From contig NC_069362.1 of NCBI RefSeq assembly GCF_021730395.1, positions 35,668,501 through 35,732,500 of the forward strand: a DNA stretch of 64,000 nt, in the 5' to 3' direction. The notes under the pieces are model-generated. The model was not told where the DNA came from and did no database searches. It was given only the letters and a program-made list of their open reading frames with translations. Below, in pieces: positions 34,962-47,530 of the stretch. Numbering within the stretch: position 1 is the stretch's first letter; each line of letters opens with the position of its first letter. Position numbers and translations under genes: made by a program. Source of the stretch: Mercenaria mercenaria. Taxonomy: Eukaryota > Mollusca > Bivalvia > Venerida > Veneridae.

Positions 34962-36008
34962 TTAGTTAAAACAACAGTCTTGATTTTTCATCATACAAGT
35001 TGGACCTTTTATAATATTTTCCAGATTAAAATTGTCACAAATGTTTAAAAGAGTTTTGCATCTTTCTTTTTTCAGTAAATCAAAATTAAAATCTCCAGTA
35101 CATATCAGACGGTCAAAAGAGATACACATTTTATCAAGACAAGCTGTCATAGCTTGCTCAAAAAAAGGGTTTTGCATTGATGGTGGTTTATAAAGACCTA
35201 AAATTCCCCACTTCCTTTTGTTCATTGATAATTCATAGCAAATACATTCTAGATCTTTGCTTTCCAAGTCTTTCCTACGTTTAAATGGTAGGTCTGACCT
35301 TACAAATGACATAAGCCCTCCTCCGTGGGCAGTCCTGTCTCTCCGTTCCATTTTGTAGCCTTCTACAGAAAATAGATTATTGTTGAAGCTTTCATCATTT
35401 TTTGTTTCTGCTATAATGAGTAAGTCTGTCAGTTTATCATCCAAAATCTGTTTTAAATCATCGAATTTGTATCGTATACTTTTGATGTTTAGATGGCTAA
35501 AAATTGGTCTCTTTTTGTTTTCATTTCTGAGTTTTCTTAATTCATCAAAAATATCATATTTATTTTGTTCTGAAGAACTTGAGTTAAATGAACTGTCACT
35601 CTCATTATTACCTTGTGAGTCTTCAGCGTTTGATTTTTCCGCCTCATTCAGCCAGTCCTCCTCCGGATCTGGTTCTGGAAAATAACTATCATTTAAGTAT
35701 TTATAATTATTACACAGGTTAAATTCCTCTTGGTCGTTTTCATGTAAGTTTAGATCATTTACAATATATGGATTTGGGGAGTTGGTAGAACTAGAAGTAG
35801 TTTCATCACAGATAGTCTGTGTAGCATTGTTGGTTTCTTCCTGATTGGTAGAAAGACAGCCTGGACAATACCATGGATCATCCGACTGCCCAAGTTTAGT
35901 GTATTCTTTTGGTTGAATATTCAGACATTTAATGTGTGACCACACATCACAATTGTCACACTGCATGGCTCTATGATTTTTTTGCCACTGGTTTACCTCA
36001 TATCCCAC
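34962..36008 (-). CDS. LINE ORF, PHD finger and N-terminal endonuclease part
   Basis: 348 codons, open from a GTG; the true start is probably the ATG near 36033 (MNPGPIRFPCG), separated by a small frame change. That change removes the second cysteine of the first zinc pair (expected PCxxC). The rest of the finger is clear: CDNCDVWSHIKCLN and WYCPGC. A linker with runs of E, N and S spans about residues 60-160. The AP endonuclease follows: HLNIKSIRYKFDDL, IAETKNDESF, GGGLMSFVR and GDFNFDLL. Such PHD fingers are common in CR1-like LINEs. The frame ends early after MKNQDCCFN by an apparent one-base insertion. Confidence 0.85.
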   Translation of the reverse strand: MGYEVNQWQKNHRAMQCDNCDVWSHIKCLNIQPKEYTKLGQSDDPWYCPGCLSTNQEETNNATQTICDETTSSSTNSPNPYIVNDLNLHENDQEEFNLCNNYKYLNDSYFPEPDPEEDWLNEAEKSNAEDSQGNNESDSSFNSSSSEQNKYDIFDELRKLRNENKKRPIFSHLNIKSIRYKFDDLKQILDDKLTDLLIIAETKNDESFNNNLFSVEGYKMERRDRTAHGGGLMSFVRSDLPFKRRKDLESKDLECICYELSMNKRKWGILGLYKPPSMQNPFFEQAMTACLDKMCISFDRLICTGDFNFDLLKKERCKTLLNICDNFNLENIIKGPTCMMKNQDCCFN

Positions 36009-36060
36009 ATGGAAATCGAATAGGTCCGGGATTCATAGCTGCATAGAGATAATAGGCCAC

Positions 36061-37739
36061 TATTTTGACGATGTCCACGTATAGTCGGGGAGAACATTCC
36101 TTAGATGACGTCGCAGCTGTTGTCTGGTGAACAGAATGACCGGGAAGCAGATTTTAATATTAAATGCAACAAAATGTAACATTGTTTACAAATGGAAAGG
36201 AAATATAATGTAAATATAAGAAATGAATCTTTTGTTCGGTGTTCATGTGAAATGAACAACAGAATAGGGCATATAGTCCTTTATCGGAATATAAGTCTCT
36301 GAAAGTCCAGTATTCCAGAAAAGTTACAAAAAGCGTTATCAAATAAGTGGATTGTATGAAATAAGAATGTAGCTTGATTTAGTGGTGTTTAACCTTCAAC
36401 CTATTTTCGCGATTATCACAAGTGTGTAAATTGAACGATACTCAGGAAGTGGAAAATGTAAACAAACGTGAGAACTGACTGGTGAATAAAATTTCTTACA
36501 CAACACGTGCAGTTACCACCTACAAGGTATGAACTTGCCAGAACTCTTTGCAAAAATAGATTATGCTAGTATATACAGGGGTTATTTTTTGTAAAGATAG
36601 ACTTCGGTGGTCTTATTGATAAAATTTCAGACTCCTGAGTCCTGTGATAATTCCTTTGCCATGTCTGCTCACTTTTTCTTGGCATTCAGTTAATTTTGCA
36701 CTTGGTATTCGCAATAATTAATCTGGATCTTTGCACTTTCGGCATATTATTTAATATGAATTAAGGCACCGCCTAGCATGGGGATTTATCTTTTATATAT
36801 CCGCTTAGTAAGAAATATTCAACGATCAAGAAAGTGAAACTTCGTTCTAAACTGTAGTTTACAGTTAGTGGCATCATACCTCTTACAGCGAATATCATAC
36901 TGTGCAAAATTACGGGAAGCCGTGACGGTGACGTCATTCAGCATTCTCGCACTGGCTTTAGGATTTTTTTTGTTTGTTTGCACTCCACGCAGAAACTTGA
37001 CGGCCTTTACACTTCTTTACTGTTTTAAAAGTGCTTTTCATTTGCATGTACAGTTTTCATTACGAAAAAGAAGTAAAATAATCATGTTAGCGCGGTTTAC
37101 GAACTTCTATGACTGATCGGGGTGCTTGGATGTTCATGCAGACAACCAGTCTGCGGTGTGTATATAAACCGGAACCGGAAAACATCGAAAAAATTGCCTC
37201 AGTATATGCAGACAACAAAGACGAATAATTATATACGGACGTTACCGTCTCGGGGATTTTCATCCCCTATAAAGTCACATCGAAACAGCTTGACTGAGGC
37301 CCTATAGGGGTTGGCCTTACTCATTTGGCTTATCGGGATGACTTAATTATTTTATGATCTGATGTTTTATCTAGTCCAACTAATTTGATTGGATCCTAGA
37401 AAATATTGAGATAATTTTTTCATATAGTCAATATCCCCACTCGTGTCAAACGCATGAAAGACCAAAACAGTTGAAGCAATTACTGATGAAATTTTTTTCA
37501 TCGCTGCTGACGATTCAATTCCTCATTGATTTATGTAAAAATTATCAAATAATATCCAAAATTACGAATTTTCTGGTGATTTAAACCTATGTTTGTACTG
37601 TATACGGTTAAAGTTTACCGTGTGTATACACGCCATACACACCAATATGCGCAAGCGATAAAACCAATAACTATGTGACCATGTACTGAGATTCATCCTC
37701 CATTATTTTGGTCCTTCAAAGTTTTGACTACTATAGTGC
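36061..37739. other. unannotated; possible promoter elements at 36.9-37.2 kb
   Basis: No gene was recognised. Between 36870 and 37320 CpG content rises. The stretch holds a CRE (TGACGTCA near 36930), an octamer ATTTGCAT near 37040 and a TATATAAA box near 37161. ORFs of 82 and 61 codons overlap but have no domain. Whether transcription starts here is open. Confidence 0.3.
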
Positions 37740-38262
37740 AGCAACAAGTAAAACAAAGTTATCGTCCTATTATTGTGGGAATTGAAACTTCACACTCATA
37801 TTCACTTACATTGCACAGGTTCCATAACTCTATTTTGCTTTTTAACAATTTAGCCCCTTTTTCGACTTAAAATTTTTTAGTTAAGGTTTTATATGTGAGC
37901 TAGTATCTCAGTACCCACTAATGGGAATGGTTTGATATTTCACACACTTGTTCATTGTCATGATCTGACATGCAGTGCACAGGTTCCATAACTTTACTTT
38001 ACATTTTTACAAAATAATGCCCTTTTTTTGACTTAGCAGTTTTTGATTGAGTTTTTGTACGTAAGCTGGTTTCTCAGTACTCACTAATGGGAATGAATGA
38101 AACTTCACACAATTGTCCATTGTCATGAGCTGATATGCATTGTCCAGGCTCCTATTTTGCAATTTTACAAAATTATGCCCCTTTTTCGACTTTTATATTC
38201 ATTCAGTTTACAAGGCTGTTGAATAGTCCAGCATTGCTGTCTTTCAACAGCTCTTGTTTTAA
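37740..38262. repeat. ~165-bp tandem-repeat element
   Basis: Units with CCATAACTCTATTTTGC, ATGCCCCTTTTTCGACTT and CTCAGTACTCACTAATGGGA recur with spacing 161-167. The right end forms a stem GCTGTTGAA...TTCAACAGC and finishes CTCTTGTTT. The left edge is approximate. Confidence 0.7.
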
Positions 38263-38573
38263 ATGGCGGTATTGTCAGCCTCAGTTAACATTTCTATTTA
38301 GGACCAATTTTAGTTGTCTGGATAGCCTTAACTTTGTACTCATCTTTATCATCATTAGAAGAGGAAGCATGCCAAAACCCATAACTCTTTGTGACATGTG
38401 GTAAAAATGATAGCTTTTTTGTTCTTAGTAAATTGGTATTTCTCATTTATCCAAGCACCAAATCCCTTGTCGTACATATTGCCTAATGTCTGACCTTTAT
38501 CATACAAGTGTTTGTACCCACAGACTACTGGATCCTGTTAGGGGTATGGCAACTATAAAACCAGTTAGTAAAT

Positions 38574-38804
38574 GAGCTGCACCATGAGAAAACCAAGATA
38601 GTGCATTTGCAACCAGCATGGATCCAAACCAGCCTGCGCATGCACACAGTCTGGTCAGGATCCATGCTGCTAACAGTTTCTATAATTGCAATAGGCCTTG
38701 AAAGCAAACAGCATGGATCCTGACCAGACTGTGCGCATGTGCAGGCTGGTCTGGATCCATGCTGGTCGCAGACTCACTATGTTGGTTTTCTCATGGCACG
38801 GCAC
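38574..38804. mobile_element. MITE family M2, copy 3
   Basis: Ends GAGCTGCACCATGAGAAAAC and GTTTTCTCATGGCACGGCAC, with the same inner palindromes as the copy at 7217. AAAT on both sides may be a 4-bp target duplication. Confidence 0.85.
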
Positions 38805-39356
38805 AAATAAGCTATCTTGATAAGCTGATAGATTAAGGCTAGAGATTTGTCAATTTCAGTTGTTCAACATACAAAGTTTAGTGTGTTAAAACTTTATGCT
38901 TTATACTTCTATGTTTGAGATCTTCTGAAGATTTTTTTTATAAAACATAACTATATATAAAGGAGTAAATATGGGGAGAAGATGAAAATTAATCTGTCCG
39001 AAAATTAATCTCCAAGCTGCAAAATTATTTTTTAACTTATAAATAAAACTATCTAATAGTAAATAATTGAGGGATAACATGTCTAATAACGGTATGTGTT
39101 TAACAGTTTTTATTTTTGATCTACTAGTTCCACTGTTCACACAGCTTCATTATGATACTTGTAAATAAATACAGTTTGTTTTTTCTCTGTATGCTTGCAC
39201 ATTGTGTATAACTTTTACATCAAATTGGTATAATATCTACAAACTACCAAGTCTGTTATTCTCTGTCACATGAGAAACATAATTATATTTCCTTTTTTTA
39301 CAGTAATTATTTCTGATTCAGTGATAGTTATATCATAGTATGGTTCTCCCATTTTT
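38805..39356. other. unannotated stretch
   Basis: No recognisable feature. Confidence 0.4.
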
Positions 39357-41130
39357 AGCTCACCTGTCACAAAGTGACAAGGTGAGCTTTTGTGATCGCG
39401 CAGCGTCCGTCGTCCGTCCGTCAGTCCGTCCGTGCGTAAACTTTTGATTGTGACCACTCTAGAGGTCACGTTTTCCATGGGATCTTTATGAAAATTGTTC
39501 AGAATGTTCCCCTTGATGATATCTAGACCAAGTTTGAAACTGGGTCACATGCGGTCAAAAACTAGGTCAGTAGGTCTAAATATAGAAAAACATTGTGACC
39601 TCTCTAGAGGCCATATATTTCACAAGATCTTCACGAAAATTGGTCAGAATGTTCACCTTGATGATATCTAGGTCAAGTTCGAAACTGGGTCACGTGGCAT
39701 CAAAAACTAGGTCAGTAGGTGAAATAATAGAAAAACCTTTTGACCTCTCTAGAGGCCATATTTTTCATGAGATCTGTATGAAAGTTGGTCTGAATGTTCA
39801 TCTTGATGATATCTAGGACAAGTTCGAAACTGGGTCACGTGCGGTTAAAAACTAGGTAAGTAGGTTTAAAAATAGAAAAACCTTGTGACCTCTCTAGAGG
39901 CCATATATTTCATGAGATCTTCATGAAAATTGGTCAGAATGTTCATCTTGATGATATCTAGGTCAAGTTCGAAAGTGGGTCACCTGCCCTGATAAACTAG
40001 GTCAGTAGGTCAAATAATAGAAAAACCTTGTGACCTCCCTAGAGGCCATATTTTTCATGGTATCTGTATGAAAGTTGGTCTGAATGTTCATCTTGATGAT
40101 ATCTAGGTCAAGTTCGAAACAGGGTCATGTGCGGTCAAAAACTAGGTCAGTAGGTCTAAAAATAGAAAAACGTTGTGACCTCTCTAGAGGCCATACTTGT
40201 GAATGGATCTCCATAAAAATTGGTCAGAATGTTCATCTTGATGATATCTAGGTCAAGTTTGAAAGTGGGTCACGTGCCATCAAAAAGTAGGTCAGTAGGT
40301 CAAATAATGAAAAAACGTTGTTACCTCTCTAGAGGCCATATTTTTCATGGGATCTGTATGAAAGTTGGTCTGAATGTTTACCTTGATGATATATAGGTCA
40401 AGTTTGAAACTGTGTCAACTGCGATGAAAAACTAGGTCAGTAGGTCTTAAAATAGAAAAACCTTGTGACCTCTTTAGAGGCCATACTTGTGAATGGATCT
40501 TCATGAAAATTGGTCAGAATGTTCACCTTGATGATATCTAGGACAAGTTTGAAACTGGGTCACGTGCCATCAAAAACTAGGCCAGTAGGTCTAAAAATAG
40601 GAAAACCTTGTGACCTCTCTAGAGGCCATAATTTTCATGGGATCTGTATGAAAATTGGTCTGAATGTTCATCTTGATCATATCTAGGTCAGGTTTGAAAC
40701 TTGGTCAGCTGCAGTCAAAAACTAGGTCAGTAGGTCTAAAATTAGAAAAATATTTTGACCTCTCTAGAGGCCATATTTTTCAATGGATCTTCATGAAAAT
40801 TGATCTGAATGTTCACCTTGATGATATCTAGGTCAGTTTCGAAACTGGGTCACGTAGGGTCAAAAACTAGGCCAGTAGGTATAAACTAGGTCAATAGGTC
40901 AAGTAATAGAAAAACCTTGTGACCTCTCTAGAGACCAAATTTTTCAATAGATCTTCATGAAAATTGGTCAGAATTTTTATCTTGATAATATCTAGGTCAA
41001 GTTCAAAACTGGGTCACATGAGCTCAAAAACTAGGTCACTATGTGAAATAACAGAAAAAACGATGTCATACTCAAAACTGGGTCATGTGGGAACAGGTGA
41101 GCGATTCAGGACCATCATGGTCCTCTTGTT
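39357..41130 (+). repeat. 145-bp tandem-repeat element with hairpin ends (sister of 45331)
   Basis: Head: AGCTCACCTGTCAC and GTGACAAGGTGAGCT form a hairpin, followed by (CCGT)n. Core: GATGATATCTAGGTCAAGTT and TGTGACCTCTCTAGAGGCCA recur at 39515, 39661, 39806, 39951 and 40096, giving 145-146 bp and about eleven units. Tail: the 17-bp palindrome AGGACCATCATGGTCCT and CTTGTT. No protein is encoded. Structure matches Helentron-associated repeats and bivalve pearl elements. Confidence 0.9.
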
Positions 41131-41456
41131 CTTTGACAGGAAATCAGCTTGACGCCTAGTGCTTCTCCTTCAGCAGGCGTTTGGTAACATTACCACAAAC
41201 TGACCTTTGCACCACAAGAAACACTAGTGAATGGTGAAAGGTAAGTGTCATGTACAGTGGAATGGTTGCCCACTCAGTCTTGGATGTTTTGTTTAATTAT
41301 AATACCGGTAAAGTCTTTGAACATTCCAGAATTGATAAGAAATTCAAAATGAATCTTTGTAGTCATTCGAAAGTATATTATACTACTAGACAAAATAACT
41401 GAACATTGCTCAGTGCAGTAAACAGCATCAGTGGTAGGCAGAAGGCTTTTTATTAT

Positions 41457-41648
41457 TTAACCTTTATTATGCTGGACTGGACTGATTTTGCCTTTGTGAC
41501 CTGTGTAGATCATAATCAGCCTGCACGATCTGAACTATTCGCCATTCAGTCAGTATCTTTTGGTAAGCATCCTTTTAAAAGTTAACGGTACTATCAAAAT
41601 TGAAAGTTGAACCAGTTCATTATAGAAATTTAGCATGGTAAGGGTTAA
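41457..41648 (-). mobile_element. MITE family M1, rearranged copy
   Basis: TTAACCTTTATTATGCTGG at the left and TTTAGCATGGTAAGGGTTAA at the right, with ATAATCAGCCTGCACGATCT between. Relative to 59887 it lies inverted and has lost part of the centre. Confidence 0.65.
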
Positions 41649-42689
41649 TTGTGTTAAGTTGTCATGGCAACAGATGATTAAAATAAATAACATATATTAA
41701 ATGTTGTTGATGTTAGATATATCTTGTGTCATGTGTGACCAGAAAACAAAGTGTCTTTTTAGACACAAATTCACGTTGAACAATATGAATATAATCTTAT
41801 TTTCTATCTTCGTATTTTAACACCATTTGAATACATTAGAAGCTGTAGCAAAAAAGACAGAATGATGTGCCCGCAGTAAAATGTAAAATATTAGATAAGT
41901 TATTGTGGATTTGAATAGTGTCTTTGGGGTTACATCATTCTGTTTAAGTGATGGAGATAACATTTTGTTTATATGCACGTTTTATAGGAGATACTTACTA
42001 AATCTTTTTACAAGGCTTACACTGGCCAAAAGTAAGTTTATTTCACAGCTTTAATACATTCACCATACCTCCTTTCACTCACTCAGGCCATGTAAATGAA
42101 CCAAAATAGCATTGTAGTTCTGCGTTTAAATTAGATAATTATTACCCAGAATTGAAATGTGTACTGCAAAAGAGAAAGAAAGTGCATGAAAGCCAAAAAC
42201 GTTTACATATTTTTTCATCTGTTGCATAAATTTTACACCACTACATGTTGGGTCAATCATCAAAATTAATCTTAATGATTAATAATTGATTAATATTTCT
42301 CACTAATCAGACTTAATCATTAATCCTGCATTTTTCAGATTACTTTATTTGTAATCATGCATTATTGTCAAAGGCAAAATTAGGCTGTAATAATGATTAT
42401 TTTGTGAAAACTTTAAGATAACTTTTTATTTGCTTACTAATTTATACCAAGTAGATATTTTTGGGACACTGAGTATATTTTAATGCATCCCCGAAAGGCA
42501 AACATGTTTTTGACAAGAAAGAAAGTCTTTCAGCTTTTCCCAAATGTAATAAAAATGAAAGAAATTGGTTGAACATGAAAACGAAGTCACATTTTTGTCA
42601 AGCCTGCTTGTGGTCATACAAATACCTGTTCTGTGTATGTTTGTTAGTGCGAGGGTCTGTCCGTCCGGATTTGATGGCTTAGATATGCA
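41649..42689. other. unannotated; TAAT-rich patch at 42255-42330
   Basis: No gene was seen. A ~75-bp patch is dense in ATTA/TAAT, as found in homeodomain-binding clusters but also in AT-rich MITEs. Confidence 0.35.
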
Positions 42690-43260
42690 ATGAGAGTTCT
42701 TGTTTATATTTCGCAAGAATGTTTAGCTCAATGAGACAGAGTGTCGTGCACAAACCACAGTTTCCTATCTCAGGTCAAGGTCACAATTAGGGGTCAAAAT
42801 TCATTTTAGAGCTTGCAAGGGCCATAACTTTGATAAGTATGGAGCAATCTTGTTTTTATTTGGCATAAATTTTCACCTCCATGAGACGGGAGTGTCATGC
42901 GCAAACCCCTGTCTTAAAAAAGTCAATGTCACACTTAGGGGTCAAAGTTCAATTTAAAGTTTGTCCGGGCTGTAACTTTGCCATGCATAAAGCAATCTTT
43001 TTGTTTCATGTGGCATAAATGTTTACTTCAATGAGATGGAGTGTCACGCAACTCCCAGACCCCTGCCTGAAAGGTAAAGGTCACACTTAGGGGTCAAAGG
43101 TCATGTTAAAGCTTGTCAGTGCTATAACTTTGCCATGCATTGAACAATCTTTTTTTATTTGGCATGCCTCAAAGAGACAGAGTGTCACCTGCAAACCCCG
43201 GGTCCCTGTCTCAAAGGTCAAGGTCTCACCTAGGGGTAAAAGGTCATAGGAGATCTTAGA
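42690..43260. repeat. ~145-bp tandem-repeat element, nearly four units
   Basis: Each unit has an AATGAGACAGAGTGTC block, GCAAACCCC, GGTCAAGGTCACA, TTAGGGGTCAAA and GCCATAACTTTG. Units start near 42720, 42875, 43025 and 43165. No clear head or tail was seen. Confidence 0.7.
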
Positions 43261-43474
43261 CCAAAAGATACAAACATTGATCAGTCTTTTTTTTTGTATG
43301 TGGATGATTGTTTCTATTTAATTAACTTTAGTTTGGGTCAAAATATTGAAATGAAACTTGTTTTTAATTAATTGGTTGAAATGTTTGAGTCATTCAGACT
43401 GTGTATCAACAAATGATAGGCTCGACATTGTTGCCATGTGGGCTGCAACAGTATAATTATTGATTTACATCCAG

Positions 43475-43924
43475 TAGGGCTGTCATTGATCGGGTCTTAG
43501 GCATATCGACGATACCGATATATCAGAAGACAATTATCGACGATACATCGATATATCGATAATTAAGTCAGATTAACAACCTATTTGCTTATATGCATAC
43601 TATATACCTTCCTGTAAATGCTATTTTTAATTTCATTGCCTACTTTCAATATGACTGTTTGATTGTGTTGTATTTGCATATGAAATAAATGAAATAAATA
43701 AAAATTAATAACATTTTTCATTTTTATTTTGCCTTCACTCCTCTTTTGCATTTATCCAAATTTACAACTTCGTGAACTTAAATTGTTTTTTTGAGGGCCT
43801 CGAAGTTTATATGGATAGTTTTTTCTCTCTGTAAAATATCGATTTTTGAAAATGGGAATTGATAATCGATCAGCAAAAAAATATTGTTGATACATAGATA
43901 TCGTTTCTATCGATGACAGCCCTA
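43475..43924. mobile_element. 450-bp hAT-type MITE with 8-bp target duplication
   Basis: The ends TAGGGCTGTCA and TGACAGCCCTA are perfect 11-bp inverted repeats. ACATCCAG flanks both sides (43467-43474 and 43925-43932), a perfect 8-bp target duplication diagnostic of hAT-like transposition. Subterminal ATATCGATAATCGAT-like repeats occupy both arms. No transposase is present. Confidence 0.93.
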
Positions 43925-43932
43925 ACATCCAG

Positions 43933-45330
43933 GGTTCATGAGCAGGGGTCATATGCTGATATGGACTCTTTTTTTGCTTATTAAATAAGTAATCCATTAT
44001 AGGCCCTTTCTCATAATTAAAAAATATCTAAGGCTTATTTATGAAATTGTTTGTCTGTAACTCAACAAGGGTATATGGAGACTTTTCAGACCACATCAGA
44101 TTATTCTGAACTGCCTTTCTGATAGTCTTAAAGTGTCAGCATATGTCAGAGCTGCTGACCAAGAAATGTGAGTCATATTTTCAAAATTACTTTCATATTA
44201 TAAATGTTGCTTCTACCTAGTACAAGAGCATGAACTTAGAGCCATCAGTCCCTACAACTGGGTAACATAACTTAATTAAAACATAGACATGTGCATTGCT
44301 TAATAACTTATTATATACTTATTTTAAACCTTTTCATGGTTGGAGAAAAAGCATGAAAACCCTGACTATGAACAGTGACACTTGTTAAAATAGAGTCTAT
44401 TTTATATAAAATTCTATATGAAATACCTGTGGTTTTGCGTGCTAAAGTGTGGCTCGTGGCCGTTAACTGTTACAATTGGTACAATTATAACATATTTAAT
44501 TATGATATTTCTATGATATCAAGTTTCAACTTTCAAGTTTATTCAGTAAGTTCTCAGTTTGTATACATACAAAATGGCTGAGCGTGAAGCTATAATATCT
44601 TTTTTTATTTATATACCGTTACAATAGTTTCGCGCTCAGCTTAAGATAAAGTAAATATTATGCGAGACAAACGTCTGCAGTGTTACACAAAACGTCATAT
44701 TCAAAAGCTTTTAGCCTTAAAAATGTATTTTTTCCGATTTCTTAACCAACATTTTATTAGTTGTTTACACTGTATTATAATTTTGTTATAGAAATTTCCT
44801 CCTAGACAGCGTATGACTATAATATTTCACATGGTCAGGATTATTACAAAATAAGCAAAATTAATTGCAAAACTGTACCTAAATTGTTATAAAACTACAA
44901 ATACAAATTTTGGTGAATTTCAATACACGTTAAATCAACTAATCATATAAATCAGTTTGCTATACAAATAATATCTATAAGAAACAGGTTCGCTTTATTT
45001 TTATTTCAAACTCGGATTATAACGAAAACGCACTTGCTTGTCCCAATCCGGAGTTTATTGTACTTCAAACATATTATGAAGTAAGCAATGATAGTGTATG
45101 AAGCCATCTCCGATGCATGACACTAGCCAATTATAATTGTGTATGGTTGTCAGATTTTCACTACGCAGCTGCGTGTTTGCGTAAAGGTAGCTACGCGCTT
45201 GGAAATTGGACATTTTATGATTTATGATACATGCATAATAAATTATGGTTTCACATGTGGCCCGTGCACGTTTTCTAAATAAAATGAGTACGTGTATTTG
45301 ATATGCATATATATTCAATAAGGTATTTTT
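43933..45330. other. unannotated stretch
   Basis: No gene was recognised. A loose inverted pair GGCTGAGCG and GCGCTCAGC lies at about 44574-44640. Confidence 0.4.
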
Positions 45331-47530
45331 AGCTCACCTGTCACAAAGTGACAAGGTGAGCTTTTGTGATCGCGCAGCGTCCGTCGTCCGTCCGTGCGTG
45401 CGTCCGTCCGTGCGTGCGTTAACTTTTGCTTGTGACCATTCTAGAGGTCACATTTTTCACGGGATCTTTATGAAAATTTGTCAGAATGTTCCCCTTGATG
45501 ACATCTAGGTCAAGTTCGAAACAGGGTCACGTGCGGTGAAAAACTAGGTCAGTAGGTCTATAAATAGAAAAACTTTGTGACCTCTCTAGAGGCCATATAT
45601 TTCACATGATCTTCATGAAAATAGGTCAGAATGTTCACCTTGATGATATCTAGGTCAAGTTCGAAACTGGGTTACGTGGCCTCAAAAACTAGGTCAGTAG
45701 GTCAAATAAAATAAAAACATTGTGACCTCTCTAAAGGCCATATTTTTCATGGGATCTGTATGAAGGTTGGTCTGAATGTTCAACTTGATGATATCTAGGA
45801 CAAGTTCGAAACTGGGTCACGTGCGGTCAAAAACTAGGTCAGTAGGTCTAAAAATAGAAAAACATTGTGATTTTTCTAGAGGTTATACTTGTGAATGGAT
45901 CTTCATAAATGTTAGTTAGAATGTTCACATTGATGATATCTAGGTCAAGCTTGAAACTGTGTCACGTGCGTTCAAAAACTAGGTCAGTAGGTCTAAAAAT
46001 AGAAAAACCTTGTGGCCTCTCTAGAGGTCATATTTTTCATGAGATCTTCATGAAAATTGGTCAGAATGTTCACCTTGATGATATCTAGGTCAAGTTCGAA
46101 AGTGGGTTAGGTGCCTTCAAAAACTAGGTCAGTAGGTCAAATAATAGAAAAAACTTGTGACCTCTCTAGAGGCCATATTTTTCATGGGATCTGTATGAAA
46201 GTTGGTCTGAATGTTCACCTTGATGATATCTAGGTCAAGTTTGAAAGTGGGTCACATGCCGTCAAAAACTAGGTCAGCAGGTCAAATAATAGAAAAACAT
46301 TGTGACCTCTCTAGAAGTCATATTTTTCATGGGATCTGTATGAAAATTGGTCTGAATGTTCATCTTGATGAAATCTAGGTCAAGTTCGAAACAGGGTCAT
46401 GTGCAGTGAAAAAATAGGTCAGTAGGGTAAAAATAGAAAAACCTTGTGACCTCTCTAGAGGCCATACTTGTGAATGGATCTCCATAAAAATTGGTCAGAA
46501 TGTTCTTCTTGATTATATCTAGGTCAAGTTCGAAAGTGGGTTACGTGCTATCAAAATGTAGGTCAGTAGGTCAAATAATGAAAAAACGTTGTGACCTCTC
46601 TAGAGGCCATATTTTTTCATGGGATATGTATGAAAGTTGGTCTGAATGTTTATCTTGATGATATATAGGTCAAGTTTGAAACTGGGTCAACTGCGATCAA
46701 AAACTAGGTCAGTAGGTCTTAAAATAGAAAAACCTTGTGACCTTTCTAGAGGCCATACCCTTGAATGGATCTTCATGAAAATTGGTCAGAATGTTCACCT
46801 TGATGATATCTAGGTCAAATTCGAAACTGGGTCATGTGCCTTAAAAAACTAGGTCAGTAGGTCAAATTAAATAAAAACTTATGACCTCTCTAGAGGCCAT
46901 ACTTTTCATGGGATCTGTATGAAAGTTAGTCTGAATGTTCATCTTGATGATATCTAGGTCAGGTTTGAAACTGGGTCAGCTGCGATCAAAAACTAGGTCA
47001 GTAGGTCTAAAATTTGAAAAATCTTTTGACCTCTCTAGGGGCCATATTTTTCAATTGATCTTCATGAAAATTGATCTGAATGTTCACCTTGATGATATCT
47101 AGGTCAGTTTCGAAACTGGGTCATGTGCGGTCAAAAACTAGGCCAGTAGGTATAAAAATAGAAAAACCTTGTGACCTCTCTAGAGGCCATATTTTTCATG
47201 AGATCTTCATGAAATTTAGTGAGAATTTTCACCTTGATGATATCTAGGTTAAGTTCAAAACAGGGTCACGTACCTTCGAAAAACTAGGCCAATAGGTCAA
47301 ATAATAGAAAAACCTTGTGACCTCTCTAGAGACCATATTTTTCAATAGATCTTCACGAAAATTGGTCAGAATTTTTATCTTGATAATATCTAGGTCATGT
47401 TCAAAACTGGGTCACATGAGCTCAAAAACTAGGTCACTATGTCAAATAATAGAAAAAAAACGATGTCATACTCAAAACTGGGTCATGTGGGAACAGGTGA
47501 GCGATTCAGGACCATCATGGTCCTCTTGTT
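45331..47530 (+). repeat. 145-bp tandem-repeat element, larger sister of 39357
   Basis: Identical head hairpin AGCTCACCTGTCAC...GTGACAAGGTGAGCT, core units and tail AGGACCATCATGGTCCT plus CTTGTT. It is about 2.2 kb with roughly fourteen units, against eleven in the sister. The last ~180 bp are almost identical between the two. Confidence 0.9.

Larger units (their letters stand above)
31834..36060 (-). mobile_element. near full-length non-LTR retrotransposon (CR1/Jockey-like superfamily)
   Basis: Reads leftwards: short 5' region (about 36060 and beyond), coding from about 36030 to 32692, a 3' UTR of about 0.85 kb, and a TTGTATC tandem tail at 31834-31860. Coding order is PHD-type zinc finger, acidic Ser/Asn-rich linker, AP endonuclease, reverse transcriptase. 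About three frameshifts break it. The tail repeat and domain set fit the CR1/L2/Jockey-like LINEs; the exact clade is not certain. The 5' end is not fixed because no target duplication was found. Confidence 0.85.

Noticed and set aside
35380-35685. 101-codon plus-strand ORF
   Set aside because: It is the antisense shadow of the LINE linker and endonuclease coding sequence.
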